The notes under the pieces: generated by a model
Databases searched by the model: none
Seen by the model: only the letters and a program-made list of their open reading frames with translations
Told to the model about the DNA's origin: nothing
Program-made: the position numbers and the translations under genes
Origin: an uncultured Oscillospiraceae bacterium
GTDB taxonomy: Bacteria; Bacillota; Clostridia; Oscillospirales; Ruminococcaceae
Assembly: GCA_910587135.1 (NCBI GenBank)
Contig: CAJULF010000067.1
Location: 1 to 13,985, forward strand
Reading direction: 5' to 3'
Length of the DNA stretch: 13,985 nt
Shown: positions 6,728 through 12,937 of the stretch, in pieces
Layout of the letters: each line of letters opens with the position of its first letter
Numbering within the stretch: the stretch's first letter is position 1

Positions 6728-8677
6728 TTAGCAGGTCTTAAACTGTGGATTCTCCAACGGATTTTCTTTTAAGCCGAGAGCCTGTTTCTTACGGCGGATC
6801 GCAGCTTTCAGCTTATGCTCAGTGCGGAGCTTCTGTCCGTGCAGACTGCGATTATAGTCATCGGATATCATTCTGCCAAAGGATAGCAGCATGGACACCA
6901 CAGCGTTCTGCGCTGCAGTCTGATTGTATTTGTCCCTGTTTTCCAAAAACGCTTGAGCGTATTCGTTCCCCAGCTCGGCGGACTGCTTTATATACTCAAT
7001 ACCCAACTCGCGATCCACGTCACACCCTGTTCCGCTGAACGTCATCACGCCGAGCCGATATAAAATTCTATCATCGGGGTTTTCGGCTGCGATCTTTTGG
7101 AAGCTGTTGTATGCCTTTTTGAAATACACATCCGCTTGCGCAGTATTTTTCTCAACGCCAATGCCGTCACGGAGCATTTTCGCGGTTTCATAACAAGCGT
7201 AGGCGTTATCCGGATCGGCGGACAACTTGTAATACTCAAACGCTTTCTCGTAGCTCTGTGATACGCCGTTCCCATAATAATACAAACTGCCTAGCGAGTA
7301 CTGCGCGAATTTGTTTCCAGCAGTCGCGGATTTTTCAAACCAAGTGAACGCCTTTGAATAGTCCTGTTTCGTGCCATAGCCAAGCGCAAACATTTTACCG
7401 ATTCGGTATTGCACATAATTCCGTAGCCGTTTTGCGGTAGGTTCGAGCGCGAGAAAGCCTTGCAATGCTTTTTCAAAACACTGCAAGGCTTTCGTAATGT
7501 TTTTTTCGCTTGATAAACCGTTCAGATATATCTTTCCAAGATCGTGAAGTGCAAGAACATTTCCTTTTTCGGATTCTGCTCGGAATAGCTCAAACGCTTT
7601 CGGGATATCTCGGTTTTTATACAGTTCCGTGCAAGCGGATTTATATTCCGCCGTCCACTTGATATATAAATCTTCATCCGATTCCGTTTCGTCAAGCACG
7701 TCCTCGCCGTGTTCTGCGAACATTTCCGTAGAGAGATCCATCTCCAGCACTGCGCGGATCACGGCATTTTTGATCGGTTTGAACACCTTATTTTCTTCAA
7801 GCGGAGGAAACTTCTGCACCGCGCTTGTGTAGGTTTCGTATTTCTGCTGCTCTAACGAACACCATTCGTCATACATCTTTTTCAGCACGGGGTTCTTTGC
7901 AAGTTCAGCCACAATTTGGTCAACGGTTTTCTTGACATTCGGCTGCAAGTAGCCGTATACCTTCTTGCCTTTGGAATTGCGTAGCTGGGACTGCAGTTTC
8001 AAAACAAACTGTTCGAGCTGCGGATCGGGTTCATGGCTATTATTCAATTCCAACAACAGATTTCTCATCACATTTTCCGCTTCGGATCGTAGCTTATCTC
8101 GCACTGCATTCTGCTGTTGATATAGATTTTGAAGTTCGTCCTTATAGATGTCGTTAGCGAACGCACTGCGGATTTTTTCAATTCCGTTGCTTGTCAGATA
8201 TCCCTCATGCGGGTCGTCCGAATAAACCACGATATGAACGTGCGGATTGGATTCCTTGTTATGAAAGGCAGCGTACCAACGAATATTCTCGGGAGCAATC
8301 TTCTGCGCTGATGCTATATCCGAAATATGTCGCCGTACCAAGTCACGCCAATGTTTAAGATCGATGTAGCCCATTCGTTCTGCATCCTCACGCTTTAACG
8401 AAACAATATGCGTCCAGATTGCGCCCTCATGGTTTGCCACCTCTTTTGCGACCTTATCCAACACAAGCGTCTTATCCGTTTCCGAAAATAGTCCGTGCGA
8501 GTTTGGTCGGGAATCCAAGTAGTTCATAAATAGCTCTTGATCAAGCTCGCGATTAACCTTTTGTTTTGGGATAGGCTTTTCCACACCCTCGCGAGTGGCA
8601 ATGTACTTGATGTAGTTTCCGAACCTCTTGTGGGCGTTGGGCTTGATATAGCGGCTTGTTACAATTATTTTGGGCAT
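6728..8677 (-). CDS. MobP3-type relaxase with C-terminal Sel1 repeats
   Basis: A 649-residue relaxase that should nick oriT, attach to the 5' end and pilot the strand. AGGAGCT lies nine bases before the ATG. The N-terminal region has Y10, Y22 and Y25 as candidate nucleophiles in SRYIKPNAHKRFGNYIKYIATREG. It also has WTHIVSL (about 88-94) and the three-histidine metal site HNKESNPHVHIVVYS (His139, His146, His148), the HUH signature. Residues ~200-340 are charged and helical. From about residue 375 to 600 there are about five Sel1-like repeats (for example YSLGSLYYYGNGVSQSYEKA), a TPR-like solenoid for protein contacts. The N-terminal catalytic part appears intact. The gene is minus-strand, with IS110 downstream and an orphan plus-strand gene divergent upstream. 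Confidence 0.88.
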   Translation of the reverse strand: MPKIIVTSRYIKPNAHKRFGNYIKYIATREGVEKPIPKQKVNRELDQELFMNYLDSRPNSHGLFSETDKTLVLDKVAKEVANHEGAIWTHIVSLKREDAERMGYIDLKHWRDLVRRHISDIASAQKIAPENIRWYAAFHNKESNPHVHIVVYSDDPHEGYLTSNGIEKIRSAFANDIYKDELQNLYQQQNAVRDKLRSEAENVMRNLLLELNNSHEPDPQLEQFVLKLQSQLRNSKGKKVYGYLQPNVKKTVDQIVAELAKNPVLKKMYDEWCSLEQQKYETYTSAVQKFPPLEENKVFKPIKNAVIRAVLEMDLSTEMFAEHGEDVLDETESDEDLYIKWTAEYKSACTELYKNRDIPKAFELFRAESEKGNVLALHDLGKIYLNGLSSEKNITKALQCFEKALQGFLALEPTAKRLRNYVQYRIGKMFALGYGTKQDYSKAFTWFEKSATAGNKFAQYSLGSLYYYGNGVSQSYEKAFEYYKLSADPDNAYACYETAKMLRDGIGVEKNTAQADVYFKKAYNSFQKIAAENPDDRILYRLGVMTFSGTGCDVDRELGIEYIKQSAELGNEYAQAFLENRDKYNQTAAQNAVVSMLLSFGRMISDDYNRSLHGQKLRTEHKLKAAIRRKKQALGLKENPLENPQFKTC

Positions 8678-8721
8678 AGTTAGCTCCTATCTTAATCTAT
8701 GGACTAGTTGTACCTTTGTGC

Positions 8722-8750
8722 TTGACATTTTGGCTTGGATGTGATATACT
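8722..8750 (+). promoter_or_regulatory. Sigma-A promoter for the gene at 8806
   Basis: TTGACA (8722-8727), 17-bp spacer and TATACT (8745-8750), one base off consensus, 55 bp before the start codon on the plus strand. The divergent relaxase start is at 8677, so the two genes share this 128-bp intergenic region. No inverted repeat stood out in it. Confidence 0.75.
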
Positions 8751-8805
8751 TATACTGAAAATATATTTTTTTGAATCTGATTTCTAGTAAGAAAGGAAAG
8801 GTTTT

Positions 8806-9222
8806 ATGATGTCTGTTAATAGCGAAAATGATATGGATGTTTTGGACTTTGCAAGAAAAATAAGTATGCTTGATACCGATACAAAAATATCAAATGAGTT
8901 TGATATAAAATATGGGCAAAAAAACAATAGGTGGTGGCATTGCCAAAGAGAACATCTTACTGTATGGTGTTTACACTATCCGACTGGAGGTGTTCATGGA
9001 TATAATCATCGTTCTAATAATAGCGCCAAATATATGTACTATCATTTTGGAAGACCTGAAACCTTGCTTTGGTTAGCAGAAGCGTTAAATGAATGTGATG
9101 ATTTACTTAACAGTTTGGTTGAGGAAATAAAAGACAAAGCACCAAGCTCAGCGTGTGGCGACATAAGAAGAGAAATTCCTTTTAATCGTATTCTGAGATT
9201 ACTTGAACAAAAAAATTTATAA
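8806..9222 (+). CDS. Hypothetical protein of unknown family, probable cargo
   Basis: A 138-residue protein I do not recognise. AAGGAAAGG lies close before tandem ATG codons (8806 and 8809), and a near-consensus promoter stands upstream, so it is a real gene. The sequence has no signal peptide or membrane segment. The middle is rich in aromatic residues and histidine (NRWWHCQREHLTVWCLHYPTG, then HGYNHRSN and YMYYHFGRPETLLWLAEAL). The C-terminal half is helical with acidic patches (NECDDLLNSLVEEIKDK). Codons are visibly A+T-richer than in the flanking backbone genes, and it reads against them, both signs of recent acquisition. A defence or toxin/immunity role is possible from its placement, but nothing in the sequence proves it. 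Confidence 0.7.
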   Translation: MMSVNSENDMDVLDFARKISMLDTDTKISNEFDIKYGQKNNRWWHCQREHLTVWCLHYPTGGVHGYNHRSNNSAKYMYYHFGRPETLLWLAEALNECDDLLNSLVEEIKDKAPSSACGDIRREIPFNRILRLLEQKNL

Positions 9223-9257
9223 TATTTCGATCATACTATAAATTTTTTTGGAATGAT

Positions 9258-9287
9258 AAAACGGCACAGTTCACAAAAACCGTGCCG
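9258..9287 (-). terminator. Rho-independent terminator of the DUF6465 gene
   Basis: On the minus strand CGGCAC (9287-9282), a 14-nt loop and GTGCCG (9267-9262) form a GC-rich stem followed at once by TTTT (9261-9258). It lies 24 bp after the minus-strand stop at 9312. On the plus strand no T-run follows the stem, so it mainly serves the minus strand. Confidence 0.6.
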
Positions 9288-9311
9288 CCATACATTTATT
9301 CCATAATCAAA

Positions 9312-9902
9312 TTACAGAACAACTGATCCGCTTATATTATCATTGACAACATAATACGCTTTCAGTTGGTTGCCCTCCGCCTTGACATACACCTTGATGT
9401 TCTTGATCTGCTTGCGAGTACCGCCGCGATACGCGTTCTTACACATTTCGGTAATTTCGGCAAGCGTGTAGTCTTTGCCGCTGCTCTGTATCAGAACCTC
9501 GTCGGACTTTCCTTTCGTAGTTTTCTTAACGACAGGCTTTTTGCTCTCCGTAGCTGCAGCCGAGGTTTTCTTTGCGGTATTGGCGGTTGCTTTCTTCGAT
9601 GCCTTAGAAGCCGCTTTTTTTTCGGTTTTGGCAGTGGATTTCTTTGCTTCCTTTTTGGCATTTTCAACCACCGCGCTCTTTAAAACTCCAGTTTCAACTG
9701 TTGTAACCGAAGTCGCGGTCTTTTTGGTTGTCCGAGTTTTTGCTGCTGCCTTTTTAGGAGCAGCCGCTTTTTTCTTAGCGGTAGGCTTCGCGATCTTCGT
9801 TTCAGGAGCAACCGCCTTTTCCTTAATAGGCTCGGTAACGGTTTTGTTTGCGGTTTTTGATGCTGTGCTTGGTGTCGTTGAATTCTTTTTTCCTCTCGGC
9901 AT
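9312..9902 (-). CDS. Lys/Ala-rich histone-H1-like protein (DUF6465-like)
   Basis: A 196-residue protein. The ATG at 9902 (MPRGKKNS) is preferred over the upstream start at 9959, because GGAGG lies nine bases before it and the promoter's -10 falls inside the longer version. Residues 3 to about 130 are low-complexity Lys/Ala/Thr repeats such as KKKAAAPKKAAAKTRTTKK, like the tail of bacterial histone-H1-like proteins and strongly basic. A compact C-terminal part of ~60 residues (GKDYTLAEITEMC, KNIKVYVKAEGNQLKAYYVV) matches DUF6465-type domains. The most likely role is non-specific DNA binding or compaction. It has its own promoter and terminator, so it is a single-gene unit between the RHH and relaxase genes. 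Confidence 0.78.
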   Translation of the reverse strand: MPRGKKNSTTPSTASKTANKTVTEPIKEKAVAPETKIAKPTAKKKAAAPKKAAAKTRTTKKTATSVTTVETGVLKSAVVENAKKEAKKSTAKTEKKAASKASKKATANTAKKTSAAATESKKPVVKKTTKGKSDEVLIQSSGKDYTLAEITEMCKNAYRGGTRKQIKNIKVYVKAEGNQLKAYYVVNDNISGSVVL

Positions 9903-9926
9903 AAGAATTACCTCCGTTTTTATTTC

Positions 9927-9955
9927 AGTATAGCATATCGAAAAAATGTTGTCAA
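9927..9955 (-). promoter_or_regulatory. Sigma-A promoter for the DUF6465 gene
   Basis: On the minus strand TTGACA (9955-9950), 17-bp spacer, TATACT (9932-9927). The start codon is at 9902. It is back-to-back with the GNAT promoter. Confidence 0.75.
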
Positions 9956-9971
9956 GCATTTTTCAATATTA

Positions 9972-10000
9972 TTGACAATTTATTTTCCGTATGATATAAT
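9972..10000 (+). promoter_or_regulatory. Sigma-A promoter for the GNAT gene
   Basis: TTGACA (9972-9977), 17-bp spacer, TATAAT (9995-10000), exact consensus. The two divergent -35 boxes are 16 bp apart and form an inverted repeat TTGTCAA...TTGACAA (9949-9978). Confidence 0.8.
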
Positions 10001-10020
10001 AAAATTCGGGAGTGATCAAA

Positions 10021-10497
10021 ATGAATTGTAAGATCAGAGAAATTCAATTTAAAGATAACAGCACGGTCGAGCTTATTATCCGCAACTGTCTGATAGAATT
10101 TAACGGCAACCGTGAGGGAACTGCTTGGGAAGATCCCGACCTATGCAGATTTTCCGAAGTATATAACACCGATGATAAAAAATATTGGGTAGCCGAATTG
10201 GATAAAATCGTAGGCGGTGTAGGAATCGCACCACTCGCCGGAGCAGACGGAGTTTGCGAGCTGCAAAAAATGTACTGCATCCCTGAAGCGAGAAGCACCG
10301 GAATTTCACACAAGCTCATCGAGGTCGCATTGGATCACGCGAGAAAACATTTTGACCGCTGCTATCTTGAAACGTTCGGGAACATGATTGCAGCACAAAA
10401 GTTTTACGAGAAATACGGCTTTACCAGAATTAACAAGCCGCTTGGGAATACCGGGCATTTTGCCTGTGACGTATTGTACATAAAAGATTTGAAATAA
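10021..10497 (+). CDS. GNAT-family N-acetyltransferase
   Basis: A 158-residue protein. The ATG at 10021 is preferred because GGGAG (10008-10012) lies eight bases before it; the alternative GTG at 10012 is itself part of that site. The GNAT fold is visible: an N-terminal strand/helix pair, motif A with CELQKMYCIPEARSTGISHKL (the RSTGIS is the acetyl-CoA pyrophosphate loop), and the C-terminal LETFGNMIAAQKFYEKYGF, the usual motif B. The acceptor is unknown; small-molecule amines, antibiotics or protein N-termini are all possible in this family. It has a perfect promoter, reads against the backbone and ends 3 bp before the convergent RHH gene, so it looks like cargo. Confidence 0.88.
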   Translation: MNCKIREIQFKDNSTVELIIRNCLIEFNGNREGTAWEDPDLCRFSEVYNTDDKKYWVAELDKIVGGVGIAPLAGADGVCELQKMYCIPEARSTGISHKLIEVALDHARKHFDRCYLETFGNMIAAQKFYEKYGFTRINKPLGNTGHFACDVLYIKDLK

Positions 10498-10500
10498 AAA

Positions 10501-10968
10501 TCACTCGTTCTGAAATTTCAAAGCACTCTCGAAATTAATTACACCATTGATATGCCGCACCTCGTCAACGCACATCGCGTGCAGTTCGTGAAGAGTATCT
10601 TCATCAACCTCATTCGCAGCGGCAATAGTGTGAGCGAGTTTTCCAAGTTCGACTGCGATCTTGAAAAGATTTCGGTTGATCCGCTGCTCCGACCCGTTTA
10701 TCACAGCCTCCACCGAAGAAGTGATCCTCGGCGAGAGATAATTCACATTCTTTTCCTGCTTGAGATAGCCAATATAAAAATTTATAGCTTTTTCAATAAA
10801 CTCGCTACGAGAGCCGCAGTTATCGCTCTCAAAGCGGTAATTCACTTCCTCCATAGTCTTGGGATACAGCCACAAGGGGAACTTTATTTTGTTCGAGAAC
10901 CCCTCCGCATTTCCCTCAACAGTCGTGCTTTTCGGAGTCTGCAACTCCGAATTTTTGGATTTCTCCAT
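10501..10968 (-). CDS. Ribbon-helix-helix relaxosome accessory protein
   Basis: A 155-residue protein with GAGAGGGG ten bases before its ATG. The first ~25 residues are polar and probably disordered. Residues ~26-70 (KIKFPLWLYPKTMEEVNYRF through SRSEFIEKAINFYIGYL) match a ribbon-helix-helix DNA-binding domain of the plasmid mobilisation type. The C-terminal part is helical (NRNLFKIAVELGKLAHTIAAA) with an acidic tail. Such proteins bind near oriT and help the relaxase load. The hairpin-rich stretch directly upstream (11000-11060) fits that use. It is convergent with the GNAT gene, with only 3 bp between them and no obvious terminator. Confidence 0.8.
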   Translation of the reverse strand: MEKSKNSELQTPKSTTVEGNAEGFSNKIKFPLWLYPKTMEEVNYRFESDNCGSRSEFIEKAINFYIGYLKQEKNVNYLSPRITSSVEAVINGSEQRINRNLFKIAVELGKLAHTIAAANEVDEDTLHELHAMCVDEVRHINGVINFESALKFQNE

Positions 10969-11005
10969 TTTACAACCCCTCTCTGAAATTTCAATATTCG
11001 CTTTT

Positions 11006-11054
11006 GCGGCGGGCTTTGCCCGACGCTGTATCGGCTCGGCAACGCCGAGCTTTT
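11006..11054. other. Two tandem GC-rich hairpins, oriT candidate
   Basis: The first hairpin has arms GCG and CGGGC at 11006-11014 pairing with GCCCG and CGC at 11018-11026 (one mismatch, loop TTT). The second is GCTCGGC (11034-11040) with GCCGAGC (11044-11050), loop AAC, followed by TTTT. They lie 38-82 bp upstream of the RHH gene. In MobP systems the origin of transfer usually sits next to the accessory gene. I see no match to the RP4-like nic core, so a terminator for plus-strand transcription is the alternative. Confidence 0.42.
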
Positions 11055-11068
11055 AACTTGCATCAAAA

Positions 11069-11225
11069 TCATACCCCCGAACCACCCTCACGCCACTTGC
11101 AGAGACGTTTTGCGAACTCCGCGAAAACCGCCCAAATCAGCGCGAGAACGGCTCGGAAGTATTCGTACCCGACCTTTGCGGAAAGACCTCACAAAAGCCG
11201 CGACAGCCGCCTCAAAATCGGTCAC
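11069..11225 (-). pseudogene. Small, probably frameshifted coding sequence
   Basis: A GTG at 11225 overlaps the DUF6103 stop (GTGA), as coupled genes do, and opens MTDFEAAVAAFVRSFRKGR, a credible protein start. The same frame then loses character and stops at 11088. The next frame, offset by one base, reads GYEYFRAVLALIWAVFAEF and KRLCKWREGG from about 11170 to a stop at 11069. Joining the two near 11170 yields a ~50-residue protein with an amphipathic or hydrophobic helix. I infer one ancestral gene broken by an indel. The stretch could instead be non-coding relaxosome DNA. Confidence 0.35.
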
Positions 11226-11449
11226 GGCTGATTGTTCGGTCTTGTGGAAGCGTTTTTCGGCTTGGCTGCACCCTGTTGCTTTGAGGTCATGTCGATATAA
11301 TCGCGCACATTCTGCGGCACGATCTTGCCGTAAAGCTGCTCGGCGTAGTTGGAGAGCTGCTCGTCGAGCGAGGTTTTCTTCTCTGACAGATACATCTTTA
11401 GCGCCTGAACTTTCTTGTCGTCAAGCGTAATTGTTACCGTATTTTTCAT
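11222..11449 (-). CDS. Small ICE protein (DUF6103-like)
   Basis: A 75-residue protein. The ATG at 11449 is chosen because AAAGGTG is its Shine-Dalgarno; the GTG at 11458 overlaps that site. The sequence begins MKNTVTITLDDKKVQALKMYL and continues with a helical, coiled-coil-like stretch (KKTSLDEQLSNYAEQLYGKI) and a short polar tail with KPKNASTRPNNQP. The early TVTITLDDKKVQALKMYL has the strand-helix look of a small RHH-like fold, though I cannot assign one. Related small proteins sit in the same place in many Clostridia ICEs. It is 12 bp downstream of the DUF3846 gene, and its stop overlaps the next frame. Confidence 0.7.
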   Translation of the reverse strand: MKNTVTITLDDKKVQALKMYLSEKKTSLDEQLSNYAEQLYGKIVPQNVRDYIDMTSKQQGAAKPKNASTRPNNQP

Positions 11450-11461
11450 GGCGTTCACCTT

Positions 11462-11818
11462 TCAAAAAAATGATATTTCAATCTTCATATCGTCCTCGAC
11501 TTCCTGCCGAGTGATCTGCTCCGGCTCAGCGAATTGTCGGACATATTTTTCGCATTGCGCGTCCGTAAGAGAACAAAAATCCTCGCCGCGTTCTCCACAA
11601 ATTATGAACGGTCCGGCGACTATTCCCTCGGGGAAGCGGCGGTTTCCGTCCATGTTATGGAGCTTCGCATCCTCGTTCCCGACCATAACCACGCCGCGCT
11701 CGTGGAGGAAATATATCGGCTCTATCAGACCGCCGACAGCGTCGTGGATCGACTTATAATCGTTCCCGATCTCCGTTATATAAGCGGGTTTATTCGGCTC
11801 GACCATAACAACCTTCAT
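11462..11818 (-). CDS. DUF3846-domain protein
   Basis: A 118-residue protein with AAGGAG eight bases before its ATG. The domain runs over nearly the whole length: MKVVMVEPNKPAYITEIGND at the start, GGLIEPIYFL, then GVVMVGNEDAKLHNMDGNRRF and FIICGERGEDFCSLTDAQ. The family's function is unknown; its members are small proteins typical of ICEs and phages, often beside antirestriction genes. It belongs to a minus-strand run with gaps of 19 bp upstream and 12 bp downstream, so it is very likely co-transcribed with its neighbours. Confidence 0.85.
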   Translation of the reverse strand: MKVVMVEPNKPAYITEIGNDYKSIHDAVGGLIEPIYFLHERGVVMVGNEDAKLHNMDGNRRFPEGIVAGPFIICGERGEDFCSLTDAQCEKYVRQFAEPEQITRQEVEDDMKIEISFF

Positions 11819-11837
11819 GCGGTTTCTCCTTTCATTT

Positions 11838-12491
11838 TCAAAATAATCTTAGCTGAAAATCTTCCTCCGGCTCGTCCTCTGCCTGTTCCGTTTCGGCACA
11901 TTCATCATCGAATTCATCACAGATTTCCTCGTCATCCTCTGGGTCGCAGACGGTGAGATTATCATTTATCCGCCGCATACTTTCGGGATTCCGTATCTTT
12001 ATAGCCGCGCTTTCAAAGCTCTCGAGATAGCTGTCGAGGTGTTCGTACCGCCGCATTATTATGAGGTCATCCGCCGCGATAGCTCGGCGCAAATTCTCCG
12101 CGTAATTGATGATCGCGGGTATACACCATTGCTTGATCCGCTGCTCGGACAGGCTCGCGGACTGCTCCCGAACGAACTTCAGATTCTCGTCCGCGTCAAT
12201 TATTTCCATAGCTTTCCGAGCGTTTTCGCGAATTTCATCGGGGCGAGCCATATAATTATTATCGACCTCGGGCGGTATCTCACGGTAATAAATCTCGGGC
12301 AGACCAAACAGCGAGCTCTCCCGTTCGGCGAGCTTCTGCTTGTCATATATGATTTGACTGCGCACCAGATTGAGGTTTACACCGTCCGACCAAGATGGAT
12401 CTGAGCCGCCTTTGGTGAACAGCTTATCCCACCGCGCGTAGTCGTTTTCAAGTGTCACGGCAAAGTCGGTTTCGCGGTTCTTTCTGCTCAT
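11838..12491 (-). CDS. Uncharacterised ICE protein with acidic tail ending QLRLF
   Basis: A 217-residue protein of unknown function. The ATG at 12491 overlaps the stop of the upstream gene (ATGA) and has GGAG before it. The N-terminal part is mixed and charged (ENDYARWDKLFTKGG, then RSQIIYDKQKLAE). The middle is long helical segments (IRENARKAMEIIDADENL; PAIINYAENLRRAIAAD). The last ~40 residues are very acidic and end in FQLRLF. The QLxLF pattern at the C-terminus resembles the peptide by which many proteins dock on the DNA polymerase beta clamp. I do not know a named family. Confidence 0.65.
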   Translation of the reverse strand: MSRKNRETDFAVTLENDYARWDKLFTKGGSDPSWSDGVNLNLVRSQIIYDKQKLAERESSLFGLPEIYYREIPPEVDNNYMARPDEIRENARKAMEIIDADENLKFVREQSASLSEQRIKQWCIPAIINYAENLRRAIAADDLIIMRRYEHLDSYLESFESAAIKIRNPESMRRINDNLTVCDPEDDEEICDEFDDECAETEQAEDEPEEDFQLRLF

Positions 12492-12937
12492 AACGACAGC
12501 TCCGGCGACTGCGATTCGTCCTGCTCATGCGACTGCGTGAGCCGCAGTTCACGCTTATTGTAGCAGTACATATAGCAGTCGTAATTGCCGCGCTCGGGGC
12601 GACACCGAAGGAGGAAAAGATGGTCATCGGTTTCAACGGAAAAGCCGTAGCTTTCATTCAGATTTAGGTTCTGATGTGTGGCGCAGTAACGCTGCATGGA
12701 ACTTCTGTTTTTAAGCAATCCGTCCTTGCGAAGTTCATTCACAACATCGTTTAATTCCGACTTAAAAGCATTATCTTTTAAATCTCCGCGGTTCTCCCAC
12801 CACGTTGAAAAAAACTCGTTATCGCTGCCGAAATCCATTCTCAAATGTCCTACACAAGCGTTTCGCAGAGCGGGTTCGCAGTCCTAATAAAACATGGAAT
12901 GCTGTTCCGGGTCGGCACATTTTATCTGATATTTCAA
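12488..12937 (-). CDS. Small ICE protein with in-frame TAG at codon 18
   Basis: Read from TTG at 12937, the frame gives MKYQIKCADPEQHSMFY, then TAG at 12886-12884, and continues in the same frame DCEPALRNACVGHLRMDFG to a TGA at 12488. The TTG overlaps the stop of the upstream gene (TTGA) and has GGGGGG seven bases before it, so it is clearly the original start. The upstream 17 codons and the codons after TAG both look coding, with no frameshift. Without readthrough, only an N-terminally trimmed product from the ATG at 12838 (116 residues; weak AGGA site) could be made. The remaining protein has EFFSTWWENRGDL and KNRSSMQRYCATHQN and a polar C-terminus; the family is unknown to me. It is coupled by ATGA to the next gene. 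Confidence 0.6.

Noticed and set aside
9475..9933. A 152-residue hydrophobic plus-strand ORF
   Set aside because: It is the antisense of the Lys/Ala-rich gene; AAA/GCN-rich codons read backward give Phe/Ala/Val-rich frames. It has no ribosome binding site of its own.
10884..11072. A 62-residue minus-strand ORF overlapping the RHH gene start
   Set aside because: Its ATG overlaps the previous frame's stop, but it runs through the two hairpins and out of frame into the RHH gene. The hairpins better explain the conservation one might see there.
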